DNA of 64,000 nucleotides from Hyposmocoma kahamanoa (Eukaryota; Arthropoda; Insecta; Lepidoptera; Cosmopterigidae): contig NW_020654422.1 in NCBI RefSeq assembly GCF_003589595.1, forward strand, positions 11,303,125 to 11,367,124, written 5' to 3'. The position numbers and the translations under genes are program-made. Below the pieces are notes generated by a model. It was not told where the DNA came from, ran no database searches, and worked only from the letters and a program-made list of their open reading frames with translations. Shown piece by piece: positions 34,310-44,179 of the stretch. Within the stretch, counting starts at the first letter, position 1. Each line of letters opens with the position of its first letter.

Positions 34310-36125
34310 ATTAAAAATTTTACAAAAAGAATACTTATTAATCTAAACATGGCGGCATGACACAACAAAAACCTGAGTAGGTTTATCTGTGCACCGCAAT
34401 ACAGGCTACCTGTCACTACCTATAATTATATTATTATTAGTGTTTAATAATAATAATCATTTATTCTCTCCCATTCACATATAATTTTAAAAATACATTC
34501 AAGTAAGAACTTAACGGGAGACTGGTGCTCGAACTAGGTAGACCCTGTGTCTTGCGACACCAGGAAGTTTCATATTTTAATTGTTTGGTAGTCCGATATA
34601 CCCCGACCTTCGGTACATAAAAAGTGCCGCCATAAGTTCTTAGTGGGTCATAAATATATCAGCATGATTAGAAATACTACATTAAATTTACAAAGAACAC
34701 GTTCAACTCAACTCTATGCTGCTTGGGATAAGAAGGGTCCAAAGTCGGAAGTCATTTCGATGTCCTTTTTACTGTACAACCAAATACTATAGACACGCTT
34801 AATACGATAGCAATTAACTAGTAACGTTCTTTAAATCTTTTATTGTTATTGTTGAAGTACGACACGAGGCACATATTACAATTAAAAATAATCTTACTTA
34901 GGAACACATTTTAGTTAACAATACTGCAAGTAACCATAAAGTATAATTTTTTAAGAGTTACGTTAATTTAACGGTAGTAAGTACTTTCACCTAACAATGA
35001 TAATAATGTAATTAAAACTTCTGATGTTTTATTACAAAACTTCAAAAGTTTATAGCAATTAAATATTTTTATCAAGTCTTCCTTTTCTAGTGAAATTTCG
35101 CAGTATAAGAATGCTTAAAAACAAAAAAGTATTCTCAAAATTATCTTAGACAGAGGAGATTATAACTAATAGTGATATTAATTTACTTTTTGAGACGGAA
35201 TCACAAAAGCCGTTACTCCTCTTTTACACATTAGATAAAGTTTACGAACTAATTATTATAGGATATAACAAAATATAGCTTATTAAAATAAAATGCCAGA
35301 AAACACAGTTAGGTCAATGGTAGGTTAGGAAAATGGCACAACCACCACAACAACGTCGTAGCACGGGGAGGCAACTGCCTCCAGCAGCAGGTGTTCTCCG
35401 CCCCTTGGGCAAGCTGGGCTCAACTGACTGGAAAGTCGTTTTTAAATTGAATTTGAATTATAGTCCCTCTCCAGTTACACAACGATGCCGGCAATATAGC
35501 TAATTACTTAAAATCCATGTCGCATATGAAATTTTAATAGTTTTGAAGTTTTCGAAGAATTATTGGGTAACTTTTCGAAATTTTTGTACTTACGTCATTG
35601 TCGTTCTATAGGTGCGAATATAATGGCGACGTACTTCCAATACATTTATGATATAATAGTTTATGAACGTAAAAACTTGAGCATTTATAAACGACGTACA
35701 GGCGGAGGTCGAACATTGTGAAACGCGGGAAAACTAAAATCCGTTACCCACTGTACCGAACTCGCAACGAGAAATCCGCGGGTAATAGGTCCCTTACTCA
35801 CAAGCCTGATAAGTGTTACAAGCGACGCGACGTTTTATACCCGACTAAAACTCCTTTTATTGGATAATTAATTCTACAGTGTCGATGAGTTCATTTTGAA
35901 ACAATTGTAATTTTGTTTTACTTAACTCCGTTGTATTTCGACAGGTAGTAGTTGTACTACTTCATTTTATATTCATTATTATGTCTACGTTAGTGCCGAT
36001 AATATTATAGATTCACATTGTATTCTGAATTGTAATATTGTGACATTGATAATGTGAAAAAAATAGGAATATACATCGACTACTGTGCTTGTAAATATCA
36101 TCTAGTAAATAATTATAACATCTAA
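34310..36125. other. Intergenic stretch with two GC-richer patches
   Basis: 35333-35503 holds a 56-codon frame starting MAQPPQQRRSTGRQLPPAAG. 35690-35870 holds a 59-codon frame without ATG, very basic (RRRSNIVKRGKTKIRYPLYR). Neither matches a family I know or has paired splice sites. They may be old repeats or chance. Confidence 0.35.
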
Positions 36126-36149
36126 TTTTATGTTTTTTTTCTGTCGTCA

Positions 36150-36440
36150 TCAACTCTATTATTATGTCTCACTGCTTCGGGACACGGGTCTCCTCTCAGG
36201 GGAGGGTAAGGCCAGACAGGTTGGGGACTTCACGCGTTTTCCGAGAATTGTAACTTTCTTCGGTTGCAGATTTCATCACGATGTTTTTCTTCACCGAAAA
36301 GCTCTTGGTAAATTTCAAATTACATTTAGCATATAAATTTCGAGATTTTAAATGTACGGTCCGGTACGAGCTTTGTTTTTCGAACCCACTGCCTCTGCAT
36401 GAAAGGCGGTTAGTTAAACCATTAAGCTGCCACGGCTTTT
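36150..36440 (-). mobile_element. tRNA-derived SINE, family B copy 3
   Basis: Minus-strand copy. The tRNA-like head GCCGTGGCAGCTTAATGGTTT is at its right end (36418-36438), with B box GGGTTCGAAAAAC-like near 36385. The tail is at the left (CACTGCTTCGGGACACGGGT). Confidence 0.85.
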
Positions 36441-36624
36441 CTCTATTGTGTACTTACTAGAAAACTTTATTTTAAATTAATATTTTGTAACTCGGCAATA
36501 GCGTGACACATATAAATTTCTATACGCCACTAAACTTTTTCAGTGAGGAGTCGTAGCTCAAAAGGACGCCAAACTTAGCACAACCTTTTTTTAATAGTAT
36601 CTTTTATTTGGTCTGTGGTAACTT

Positions 36625-36916
36625 GTGATAGGGCGTGCACCTGCCAAACAAGTCGTGCGCCTGATGGTACGCTACTCTCCTGTCCATAACAGTTGCAGTG
36701 CCACTCAAAGATTTAAATCGCAATGATCTGAGGGGCACTGTCACTGCGCCAGTGACCCTGAGACTTATGTTGATGATGAAGCCCCATATGCCTGTAATTT
36801 CACCAGCACCCTACAAAACCTGAACACAGTAATGCTGAAATTACTGCTTGGCTGCAGATATAGGTAAGGTGGCAGTACTATCTGGACGAACTCTTTCAAA
36901 AGGAGCTCTACTGCTA
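36625..36916 (-). mobile_element. ~300-bp retroposon, copy 5 of 9
   Basis: Minus-strand copy running from TAGTAGCAGTAGAGCTCC (right edge) to the CAGGCGCACGACTTGTTTGG end at the left. Beyond it the left edge is diverged. Confidence 0.85.
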
Positions 36917-37139
36917 CTAAACCCTACCTACATGAGGCACATACGTTTTGACGGTGAAATATACGCGAAACTTGAACTTTTTATGAAATAAAAACCAATT
37001 AATCAAAATAAAATCTTTTCTTATCAGACAACACAACAAGTGCGTAGTTTATTAGTAGAAGCACAGTGATATTTGAGAGAGTTTACAATTGCGTATGTAA
37101 TGGTGTGACGTTCGCATAAAAACTACAAATACATAATCA

Positions 37140-37590
37140 CAAGTACAACCAAAATTCCTTCCGTGAATACGCGAATACCACTATATATGCAATTCCGAGG
37201 TCTCGCTAATATCACACCTGTATTTTATATTAGAAATAAGTATATCTTTGATTATTCAGACATAAATACTTTGGAAAATAAATTTAAATGTTTAAAAATG
37301 TCAGAACTTAATATTCTTCAAAACACATTATTGAAATCAAACAAATTAAAAATTATATATACATTAAAATCAAAACAAACAAAATAAAATCAAATGATAA
37401 TTCAAATTAATAAATAAACAATAAACAAATATTATGTACGTAATTTGTTTATTAAATATTAAGTCCTGTGAATTACAAACTATTAAGTAATACATATGTA
37501 AATATAATAATTACCTGACGAAGCCTTCGTTGCGGATTGACATTCGTAATGAATTTAGTTTTTGAATGAATAAAGTTTGATTCAAGTTAA
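37140..37590 (+). pseudogene. Possible retrotransposon 3' end
   Basis: An open frame reads SQVQPKIPSVNTRIPLYMQF, then RGLANITPVFYIRNKYIF and ENKFKCLKMSELNILQ, to a TAA near 37387. It is followed by a ~200-bp trailer with CCTGACGAAGCCTTCGTTGCGG and an AATAAAG near 37569. The layout (protein end, trailer, poly(A)-like signal) suggests a retroelement stub, but I do not recognise the family. Confidence 0.35.
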
Positions 37591-37867
37591 ATAATACCTT
37601 CCAGACACATAATTCAGTTCGTTCAAAAACAAATCAGTATCAAGTGCCTAAGCTTAATAAATGTTTGATTGATCAAAAACCATTATGCAATTTTGAAACT
37701 AGTATACTAAACGTCTTTTCCATTAGTTCTTGTTGGGAATTTGGATTTGCAAAACAGGGGAAAACATTTTCTTCGATGATAACACTATTTTTGTATTCTA
37801 GCCCTGTACGACAAAAAAGCGAGGTGGCTCGAATTATGTGTCCGGGAGTATATTAATGTATTTTTTT

Positions 37868-38048
37868 ACTATAAAATTTTCGATGAAAGAAAGCATCATG
37901 ACGAAACCTGCACCTCGACGAAGATCCACAACCCTCGGAAAAGGTGTAAACTCCTCATTGGGCTAGAGCGTGGCGGCCTAAACCCTCGCCTGTGAGGAGA
38001 CATGTGGCCAGCTGTGGGGCGTATAAATGAGTCGATTATAACGATGAT
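37868..38048 (+). mobile_element. tRNA-derived SINE, family B copy 4 (5'-truncated)
   Basis: It enters at ATTTTCGATGAAAGAAAGC and continues through CACAACCCTCGGAAAAGGTG to CCAGCTGTGGGGCGTATAAATGAG; the tRNA-like head is absent. Confidence 0.8.
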
Positions 38049-38099
38049 TTATTCGCCACGGGTGTCCACAAATTATATTTCTAATAAATATTTATAATA

Positions 38100-38140
38100 T
38101 ACTTTAAATGGCACTCGACTTGTTCATCACGTCACTGAAA
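38100..38140 (+). repeat. Terminal fragment of the ~300-bp retroposon
   Basis: GGCACTCGACTTGTTCATCACGTCACTGAAAAAA matches the 3' end of that family (GTGCACGACTCGTTCGTCCCGTCACT). Confidence 0.5.
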
Positions 38141-38640
38141 AAAGTTAGGTGTAAGCTAAAATCAACACTATAGTCCTTGCAGGATCCTCTAGTCACATAG
38201 TTACTATCAATCCGGACGTTGCATCTTATCCGAAAAGAGACAATATGAAGCGGGACTATAAAACGGTGCGAAGGTCGGATTTCACAACGGATGATCGAAA
38301 CGACTCGCGAATCACATTGTACGGCGTGACGCAGATCACGATCCATCAGTGCTCCAGTGCTCTGATATATTTCGAATACTATGTCTATGAAACACCATCA
38401 ATTACCACGTTAACCGATTTCGACATTACGCTTTATTTCAACCCAGGATGTACCGTGAGAAATTGGTTTGGAATGTTAATCAGTGCAAAACGGAAATTAA
38501 ATTTCTATTGTCCGTTTGTAATAAAAGCATTAATGAAAAATAAATAAATTTTATTTAAGCATTTCATTACTTATGATTTTTTACGATATTTACCGTCGTG
38601 ATATTAAATATTTTTGTTAAATAACTCCACTGGTTTTGTT
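38140..38640. other. Stretch with one open frame, otherwise blank
   Basis: A 100-codon frame at 38245-38547 (MKRDYKTVRRSDFTTDDRND...) has no splice context or recognisable domain. I do not call it a gene. Confidence 0.35.
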
Positions 38641-38649
38641 ATAATTATT

Positions 38650-38728
38650 AATACAAAGATCAAACACAAATAAATTTTCCTTGGACCCGTCCCGTAGAGT
38701 CGAAATTTTTATTTGTGTTCTTTGTATT
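38650..38728. mobile_element. tRNA-core repeat, family A copy 4 (core mostly deleted)
   Basis: Arms AATACAAAGATCAAACACAA (from 38650) and TTATTTGTGTTCTTTGTATT (to 38728) pair, leaving only a short CCTTGGACCCGTCCCGTAGAG remnant between them. Confidence 0.7.
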
Positions 38729-38999
38729 TTATGACTTTGTTAATTATTATTGCATTGAAAAAGCAAGTTTACTTTAATACTTCCTACGTACATCAGCATT
38801 TTTCAGGAACCTACTAACTCTGCTATTGTTAACCGCGATTAAGAATATGGTGGGCATATAATAAGAAAAACATAACATTAATCATTAAGTTGATTTCTTA
38901 AATTTTTTTTCCTAAAACAACAAAATAATTATAATAATAGTTACAGGTAGGTACCTACAGTGTTTATTACGACAATACAATAAAAAAAATAAAAAATAG

Positions 39000-39028
39000 C
39001 ATGTCAAATGATCGACCCATTTGACATG
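39000..39028. repeat. Perfect 11-bp-stem hairpin
   Basis: CATGTCAAATG and CATTTGACATG around a 7-base loop, directly before the hairpin array. Confidence 0.85.
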
Positions 39029-39066
39029 TTTTTTTCTTAGCTCAACTACAGAGTACAATGGAGTTG

Positions 39067-39267
39067 CCCGTGTAACTACCAGCAGTTCCACGGGAAATAA
39101 CAATCTCCTGTGGAACTACCAGAACTACTAGTATAGTTACACGGGCAATAATAATCTCCCGTGTAACTACCGACAGGCCTAGTAGTATCATGGGTAGGTA
39201 ATTGTTTTTGTCCGTGGTACTACCACCACTAATACGGGCGATAATACTTTCCCGTATTACTACTACC
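39067..39267. repeat. Tandem hairpin array, period about 91-93 bp
   Basis: The motif CCCGTGTAACTACC lies at 39067 and 39158, with CCCGTATTACTAC at 39251. Between them lie inverted or variant forms: CCACGGG at 39088, CCTGTGGAACTACC at 39107, GTTACACGGG at 39136, CCGTGGTACTACC at 39212. Each period can fold into two hairpins. Minus-strand translation shows the periodicity (REIIIAR, RESIIAR), but there is no real gene. Confidence 0.8.
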
Positions 39268-39279
39268 AAGATAAGAAGC

Positions 39280-39400
39280 GTTTTATTAATTTCATAAAAC
39301 AAACGAACCAACCTCAGTACAGAGTACTAAAAAAACCGACCTCAAAAGTCATTCATCCCCTAGTTTACCACTCTTAGAGGACGAATATTTTCTTCATACT
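39280..39400 (-). repeat. Fragment of dispersed retroposon-like repeat
   Basis: GTACAGAGTACTAAAAAAAC, CGACCTCAAAAGT and CCCCTAGTTTACCACTCTTAG are the reverse complement of text at 60230-60365. Confidence 0.7.
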
Positions 39401-39447
39401 TAAATGGGACCACACATGCTTGCCATTATAGAGCACGCCATCGACAC

Positions 39448-39520
39448 GATAAGAAAGAAAGAAAGAATCGTCTCTTCGTGTATTTCACTATTACCGAGAA
39501 CCGGTAATAATGAAATACAC
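39448..39520. repeat. LINE-tail remnant followed by a 19-bp-stem hairpin
   Basis: GAAAGAAAGAAAGAATCGT at 39453-39471 is the reverse complement of the tail of the LINE at 27400-27429. 39478-39520 is a hairpin: GTGTATTTCACTATTACCG pairs with its near reverse complement across a 5-base loop (one C-A, which is G-U on the other strand). Confidence 0.65.
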
Positions 39521-39529
39521 TAGAACCGG

Positions 39530-42300
39530 TATTTCACTCTATAGTTGTATTGTAAATCCATTGAATTTGGTAAACATACCAAGTTACTCAACAATGTAGA
39601 CACAATTTTGTGAAATACATTGTAATTTTCTATAATAATATCAAATATAGGTACTCGTACCACGGAAGAAAGAATAGAATTTATGTGGTCTGTGACGAGT
39701 ACCCTCATTGGACTCGGAGCCTTCTTCTAGCTCTACTACAATTATTCCGCTCTAATAACCGTTATAGTACGTTTATCTGAAAATAAATCTCGCATATCAT
39801 GATTTGTGGCCGTACGACTGATGAAAATAATCTTCGTTGAGCCTAATTTTCGAAAAACATTATAAACAGGAAATGAACAGGCACTATTTGGAAATGAAGA
39901 AAGTACAAACACTTGAAACTTCCTCGAAGTTCTTTTATAACTATACTTACAACAACGGCGATTGCGTCATGAAGTTTATTGAGCAGCGTTGATCATAGTA
40001 GGTAAGCAAAGATGGACAAGGATGAACAGGTCAAGTATACGATATCACTTGAAATTGTGTCAAATGCGAGCTATAGGCACAAGAGACGACACACATAACA
40101 AATAATGGTGTGGAATTTTTAAGATTAATAACTCCACCCACCCGAAAATGCTGTTTCGATTGTTTCAATCAATCAACAAACAAACTCTACCCGTTTACAT
40201 TGTCTTTAAGTTGTTAAAACAAATTATACTCTAGCAATTTGCTTTTATTAATAATTAATTTGTAGATACTAATTCCAATTATGTCAATAATATGACTTTT
40301 TTGTCAAAACCTGGTTAATGCTGTTCATGAACGGGTTTTTTTGTAGGTAACTGAATGATTTAAAATTATAACGAATCTAAATAAACCGGTTCAACTCTCG
40401 CTCGTCACCGCCATTGTTAAATTTTCTCTCACTCAATCTCACTTGACCTATAATTGATTGAGAGTAGATGAATTCTTTCTTATCGTTATATTGCTGAAAG
40501 AATCGTACAAGCGCCGCAATTACTTTTTAAGTAAATCTTCCATAAACCCGTACATTTAGGTAAACCTGAGAATTGTTCAGCTTCTCGTTTTAAGTCAGTT
40601 ATTTATCCAAGACATTATTAATTTCTACTATGACATATAAAAAAGTTTTACTGTTCATGTGCATCCATGTATTTTATATAAGATTTTAAATTTTATTACG
40701 AGGGTATTATTTTTTATTCTATGTGTTATAAGGTTTTCACCGACCTTAACCTAAAAGTATCGAATGACAAAAGACATTAAAATTAATCGATTTATGTGGT
40801 TCACTACGTGCAAAACTTGCAAAACCCTGGCAAATGCCAGTAACTGAAACCTACACTACTACTTAATGATTTCGTTGATGATCGTTGACCCCAAACCAGT
40901 TCAGAAATTATATAAGTTTCCTAGCCTTATGAAAAGAAACATTTTCAGCAAAAATAAACACTTATAATCACACAAAACATTTTACTTTCCAAGAAATGTG
41001 CGTAGCCACTCGGATATAATTTATGTAAGGCATTTAATTTTTTATTTTAAGTTCACAAAACGCTATTAGGTTTTTTGTGCAAATTCCCAGGTAAACAAAA
41101 TATTTCCAAGAATGTTAAAATGTTTTTGTCCACATAACCTGAGGATTTTAACCTCACGTCTCACCGTACCAGGAAACAGAAATAGTGGAGTCGGTCGAGA
41201 TAACGTCCTGCGGACTACAATAATCATAAAGAAAAATCATATAGGAAGACAGATGTAAGAAATAGCCATGAGAATTTATATAAAAAATCTGTAGACACTT
41301 CTTTAAGTGTCAAAACACGCGCGTGACTACGAAATGTGCAAATAGATACGTGTTACTGTCATGCGCCAAAACAAGTACATCCTAAACCTAATTAGGCTTA
41401 GCTTTAGTTTTTTAAATAATACGCTTATTTTGAAAAGTATTTTATTGTATGTAAATATCATTCTTTAGTGTTTCGTAAACGAACACTCTGCTCGGGTCAG
41501 GAATTAGGAAAGGGAAACTTTTGTAATTGTATGGTTGAAGTACCATACGTTCTTGTTATACTGACGAATATTGTGTATGTATGTGTAAATAATTTTTAAT
41601 TCAAGAATATTTACTCGTGAACAAAATTAAATAAAATCTTTTCTACACAAACTCTTAAAAAAGTCTTACACAATTTATAATTGTTCAGAAGAAAATTAAA
41701 TCACTTTAAACTTTCCAATGGAGAACATCAATGAAAAACATAGTAATTAAATATTTTTTGTACATAAAAATAGCACCCAAATATAAAACAATTATGTACT
41801 TTAGTATCTTTTAAAATGGTATTGTAGAAAAAAAATTAATGTGGGTTACATCAGTATTGCGCTGATAGCCACAATTAAGGATTCTTAGTAGCTGATGGGT
41901 ACATACAAGCATAAATAGCAAAACGTCCGTAAGTTCAAATTAATTGGATAACGTACATATTTCAATAAATTATAAATTACTACGCATTTCTAGGCGTAAA
42001 TACCTAACGATTCCTAGAAAGTAGGGCGTGGCTATGACTGTGTTGGCCATCTTACGACCAATTATGTAGGTACTTTGAGTGGATTTCGTTACGAATACAT
42101 ATAGCCAATAAGCGGAAATTGAGCGGAAAAATGAAACCTGAACTATTTAAAAACTTGTATTATACTTAGAAAAAAATAATGGTGGCACCTGATTAGTTCT
42201 TGACATTGAAATGTTATGAAAATCGAATTATGAAGTTACAATTTTGAATGAAGGCAATTAAAGAATAACTGCATACTACTTTCGGAAGTTTTTTATGATT
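39530..42300. other. Long intergenic stretch, nothing recognised
   Basis: AT-rich, without exons, repeats or structures that I could support. Confidence 0.5.
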
Positions 42301-42868
42301 TTTTTATGATATCAAGTGACGGGACGAACAAGCTGGGCCGCTAGTGCTAAGCGACACTCCTACAAATTACAGTTGCAGTGCCACTTAAAGCCTTAAATCG
42401 CAAAGATCTGAGGGGCACTGCCAGTAGGCCCGTCACCATAGACATATGTAGGCAAGCCCCATGTGCCTGTAATTGCACCAGCACCCTTACCCTTTAAAAC
42501 TGGAACGCAGTCATTACTGCTTAGAAGTGGCGAGGCGTCCATATAACTCGATTTCCACTGGCTTGCCTAAAATTTTCCACGTATTATCAAATATTATAAA
42601 TATTTAAAAGTAATTTACTACATTTTCTGTTCAATTGTACGTACGTTTAGAATAATTAACCAGTAAAATAAAGTGTACTAGTATCTTGTGTGGTAATAAA
42701 TGCTATGTTTAATTGTCGCCAAGGCGCCACTTGTTAAGGCAAGTGTTTTTTGGTTTTGCTCCGGCTTTACTAAAGACACTTTTCACGCCTCGCCACTGCT
42801 ACTTAGCAGAAATGGGTAAGGTACTTCACTGGACGAACTCTTTCAGAGGGAGTTCTACTGCTACTAAA
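42301..42868 (-). mobile_element. ~300-bp retroposon, copy 6 of 9, split by a MITE
   Basis: The left piece, 42301-42524, holds the 3' half (ATATCAAGTGACGGGACGAAC to GCAGTCATTACTGCTTAG). The right piece, 42799-42868, holds the start (CTTAGCAGAAATGGGTAAGG to GAGTTCTACTGCTACTA). The intervening DNA is the hAT-like MITE. Confidence 0.9.
42525..42798. mobile_element. hAT-like MITE, 274 bp
   Basis: Ends AAGTGGCGAGGCGT and (reverse complement) CAGTGGCGAGGCGT. Flanks CTGCTTAG (42517-42524) and CTACTTAG (42799-42806) form an 8-bp target duplication with one change. CAGTGGCG-type termini and 8-bp duplications are hAT features. There is no coding capacity. Confidence 0.88.
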
Positions 42869-42879
42869 AGCTTAACTTT

Positions 42880-43225
42880 GGGAAGTTTTGAATTATATTT
42901 GTAGGTTATTTTCAACGAATAATTTGGAGTAGATAAGCTTACTTGATTTTTATAGCCAACTGGCTATCTCCAATTGCAAAAGTTCGTAATAATCAACCAT
43001 TACTGCTGCAGCTTTAAGTATCAAACCTCGGGTTAATGATTTTTAAATGGAAATATACTAAAACACGGGTCTCTGATTTTTTTTTAAATCTGCTACAGTA
43101 CCCATATGTTTTATATGGGTATTAATAGGTATATTACAGACATACAAATTGTTTAAAATGCCAGGGACAAAATGGCTCAGATTTATTCCAAGCTAAATCC
43201 CTAACTGTTCTATAAAATACATAAC
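42880..43225. other. Intergenic stretch
   Basis: No features supported. Confidence 0.45.
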
Positions 43226-43231
43226 ATTATT

Positions 43232-43430
43232 CGGTCATTCTCGGACTAGTGATCACTACCTAATTTCTGTGGCAATTATTATTATTTAAATATTCGATTT
43301 TTTTATTGTGCAATATTATTTAATATTGAAGTATTGTATCGTGAAATATTATTTAATAATTACACGGAATATTTAAATAATAAAAGTGGCCACGGAAATT
43401 AGGTAGTGAACACTAGTCCGAGAATGACGG
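43232..43430. mobile_element. Palindromic MITE, 199 bp
   Basis: Arms CGGTCATTCTCGGACTAGTG and (reverse complement of right) CCGTCATTCTCGGACTAGTG continue through CACTACCTAATTTC. The centre is AT-rich with ATTATTTAA repeats. TATT lies on both sides, a possible 4-bp duplication. Superfamily unknown. Confidence 0.82.
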
Positions 43431-43885
43431 TATTAACCAAAATAGTTTTGGTTTTCACGCCCACATGACGCCGCCATAGAACTTAACACTATACACTATA
43501 TAGAACTAATCACTACAACATTTAAACCTTGCATTATTTGCCAATTTTCACTTTACACATCGTTTAAAAGGCTCCTATTGTAACCGACGCAGTGTACTTC
43601 TGTATAATAGAATATCATCATCTATATAAATGCATAGTGTTTCGTAAATTTTGTTAACAAAAAAGTTGACCTTGCATTAACTTTTGTTAGTGAATACACC
43701 TCTACTCTACATTTTGAAGGTGAAAACCATTTTGGATATTATTTTGTAAACTGTTAACGCATTGCCATATTCATTTCCCAGGAACCTAAGTTGTAATACT
43801 GTCTGTTTATACGTAACGTGGCAATGTATTTGTATTCCTCCTACTACTGGATATAGGTTCCCTCTTAAAATGTAGTTCTAAGCTT

Positions 43886-44176
43886 TTTTATGATGCCATA
43901 AGTGACGGTACGTACAAGTTGTAAGCGATATCTATGCCTATCCATAGCAGTTGTGCCTCTTAGAATGTTAAATCGCAAAGATCTAATGAACACTGCCACT
44001 GCCCGTCATCCTGAGGCATAAGTTAATAAGTCCCAATTGCCTGTAATTTCACCAGCACCCCTGTCCTTAAAAATTGAAACGCAATAATGCTCACGTTACT
44101 GCTTGGCGGCAGAAATAGCTAAGGAGGCAGTACTTCTCTGGGCGAACTCTTTCACAAGGAGCTCTACTGCTTCTAT
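43886..44176 (-). mobile_element. ~300-bp retroposon, copy 7 of 9
   Basis: Minus-strand copy from GCAGTAGAGCTCCTTGTGAA to ACTTATGGCATCATAAAA. It is decayed at several sites. Confidence 0.86.
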
Positions 44177-44179
44177 TTA

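Noticed and set aside
38245..38547. 100-codon open frame as a gene
   Set aside because: No splice sites, no recognisable domain, no codon or composition change; probably chance.
39042..39311. 89-codon minus-strand frame as a repeat protein
   Set aside because: The apparent protein repeats merely mirror the DNA hairpin array.
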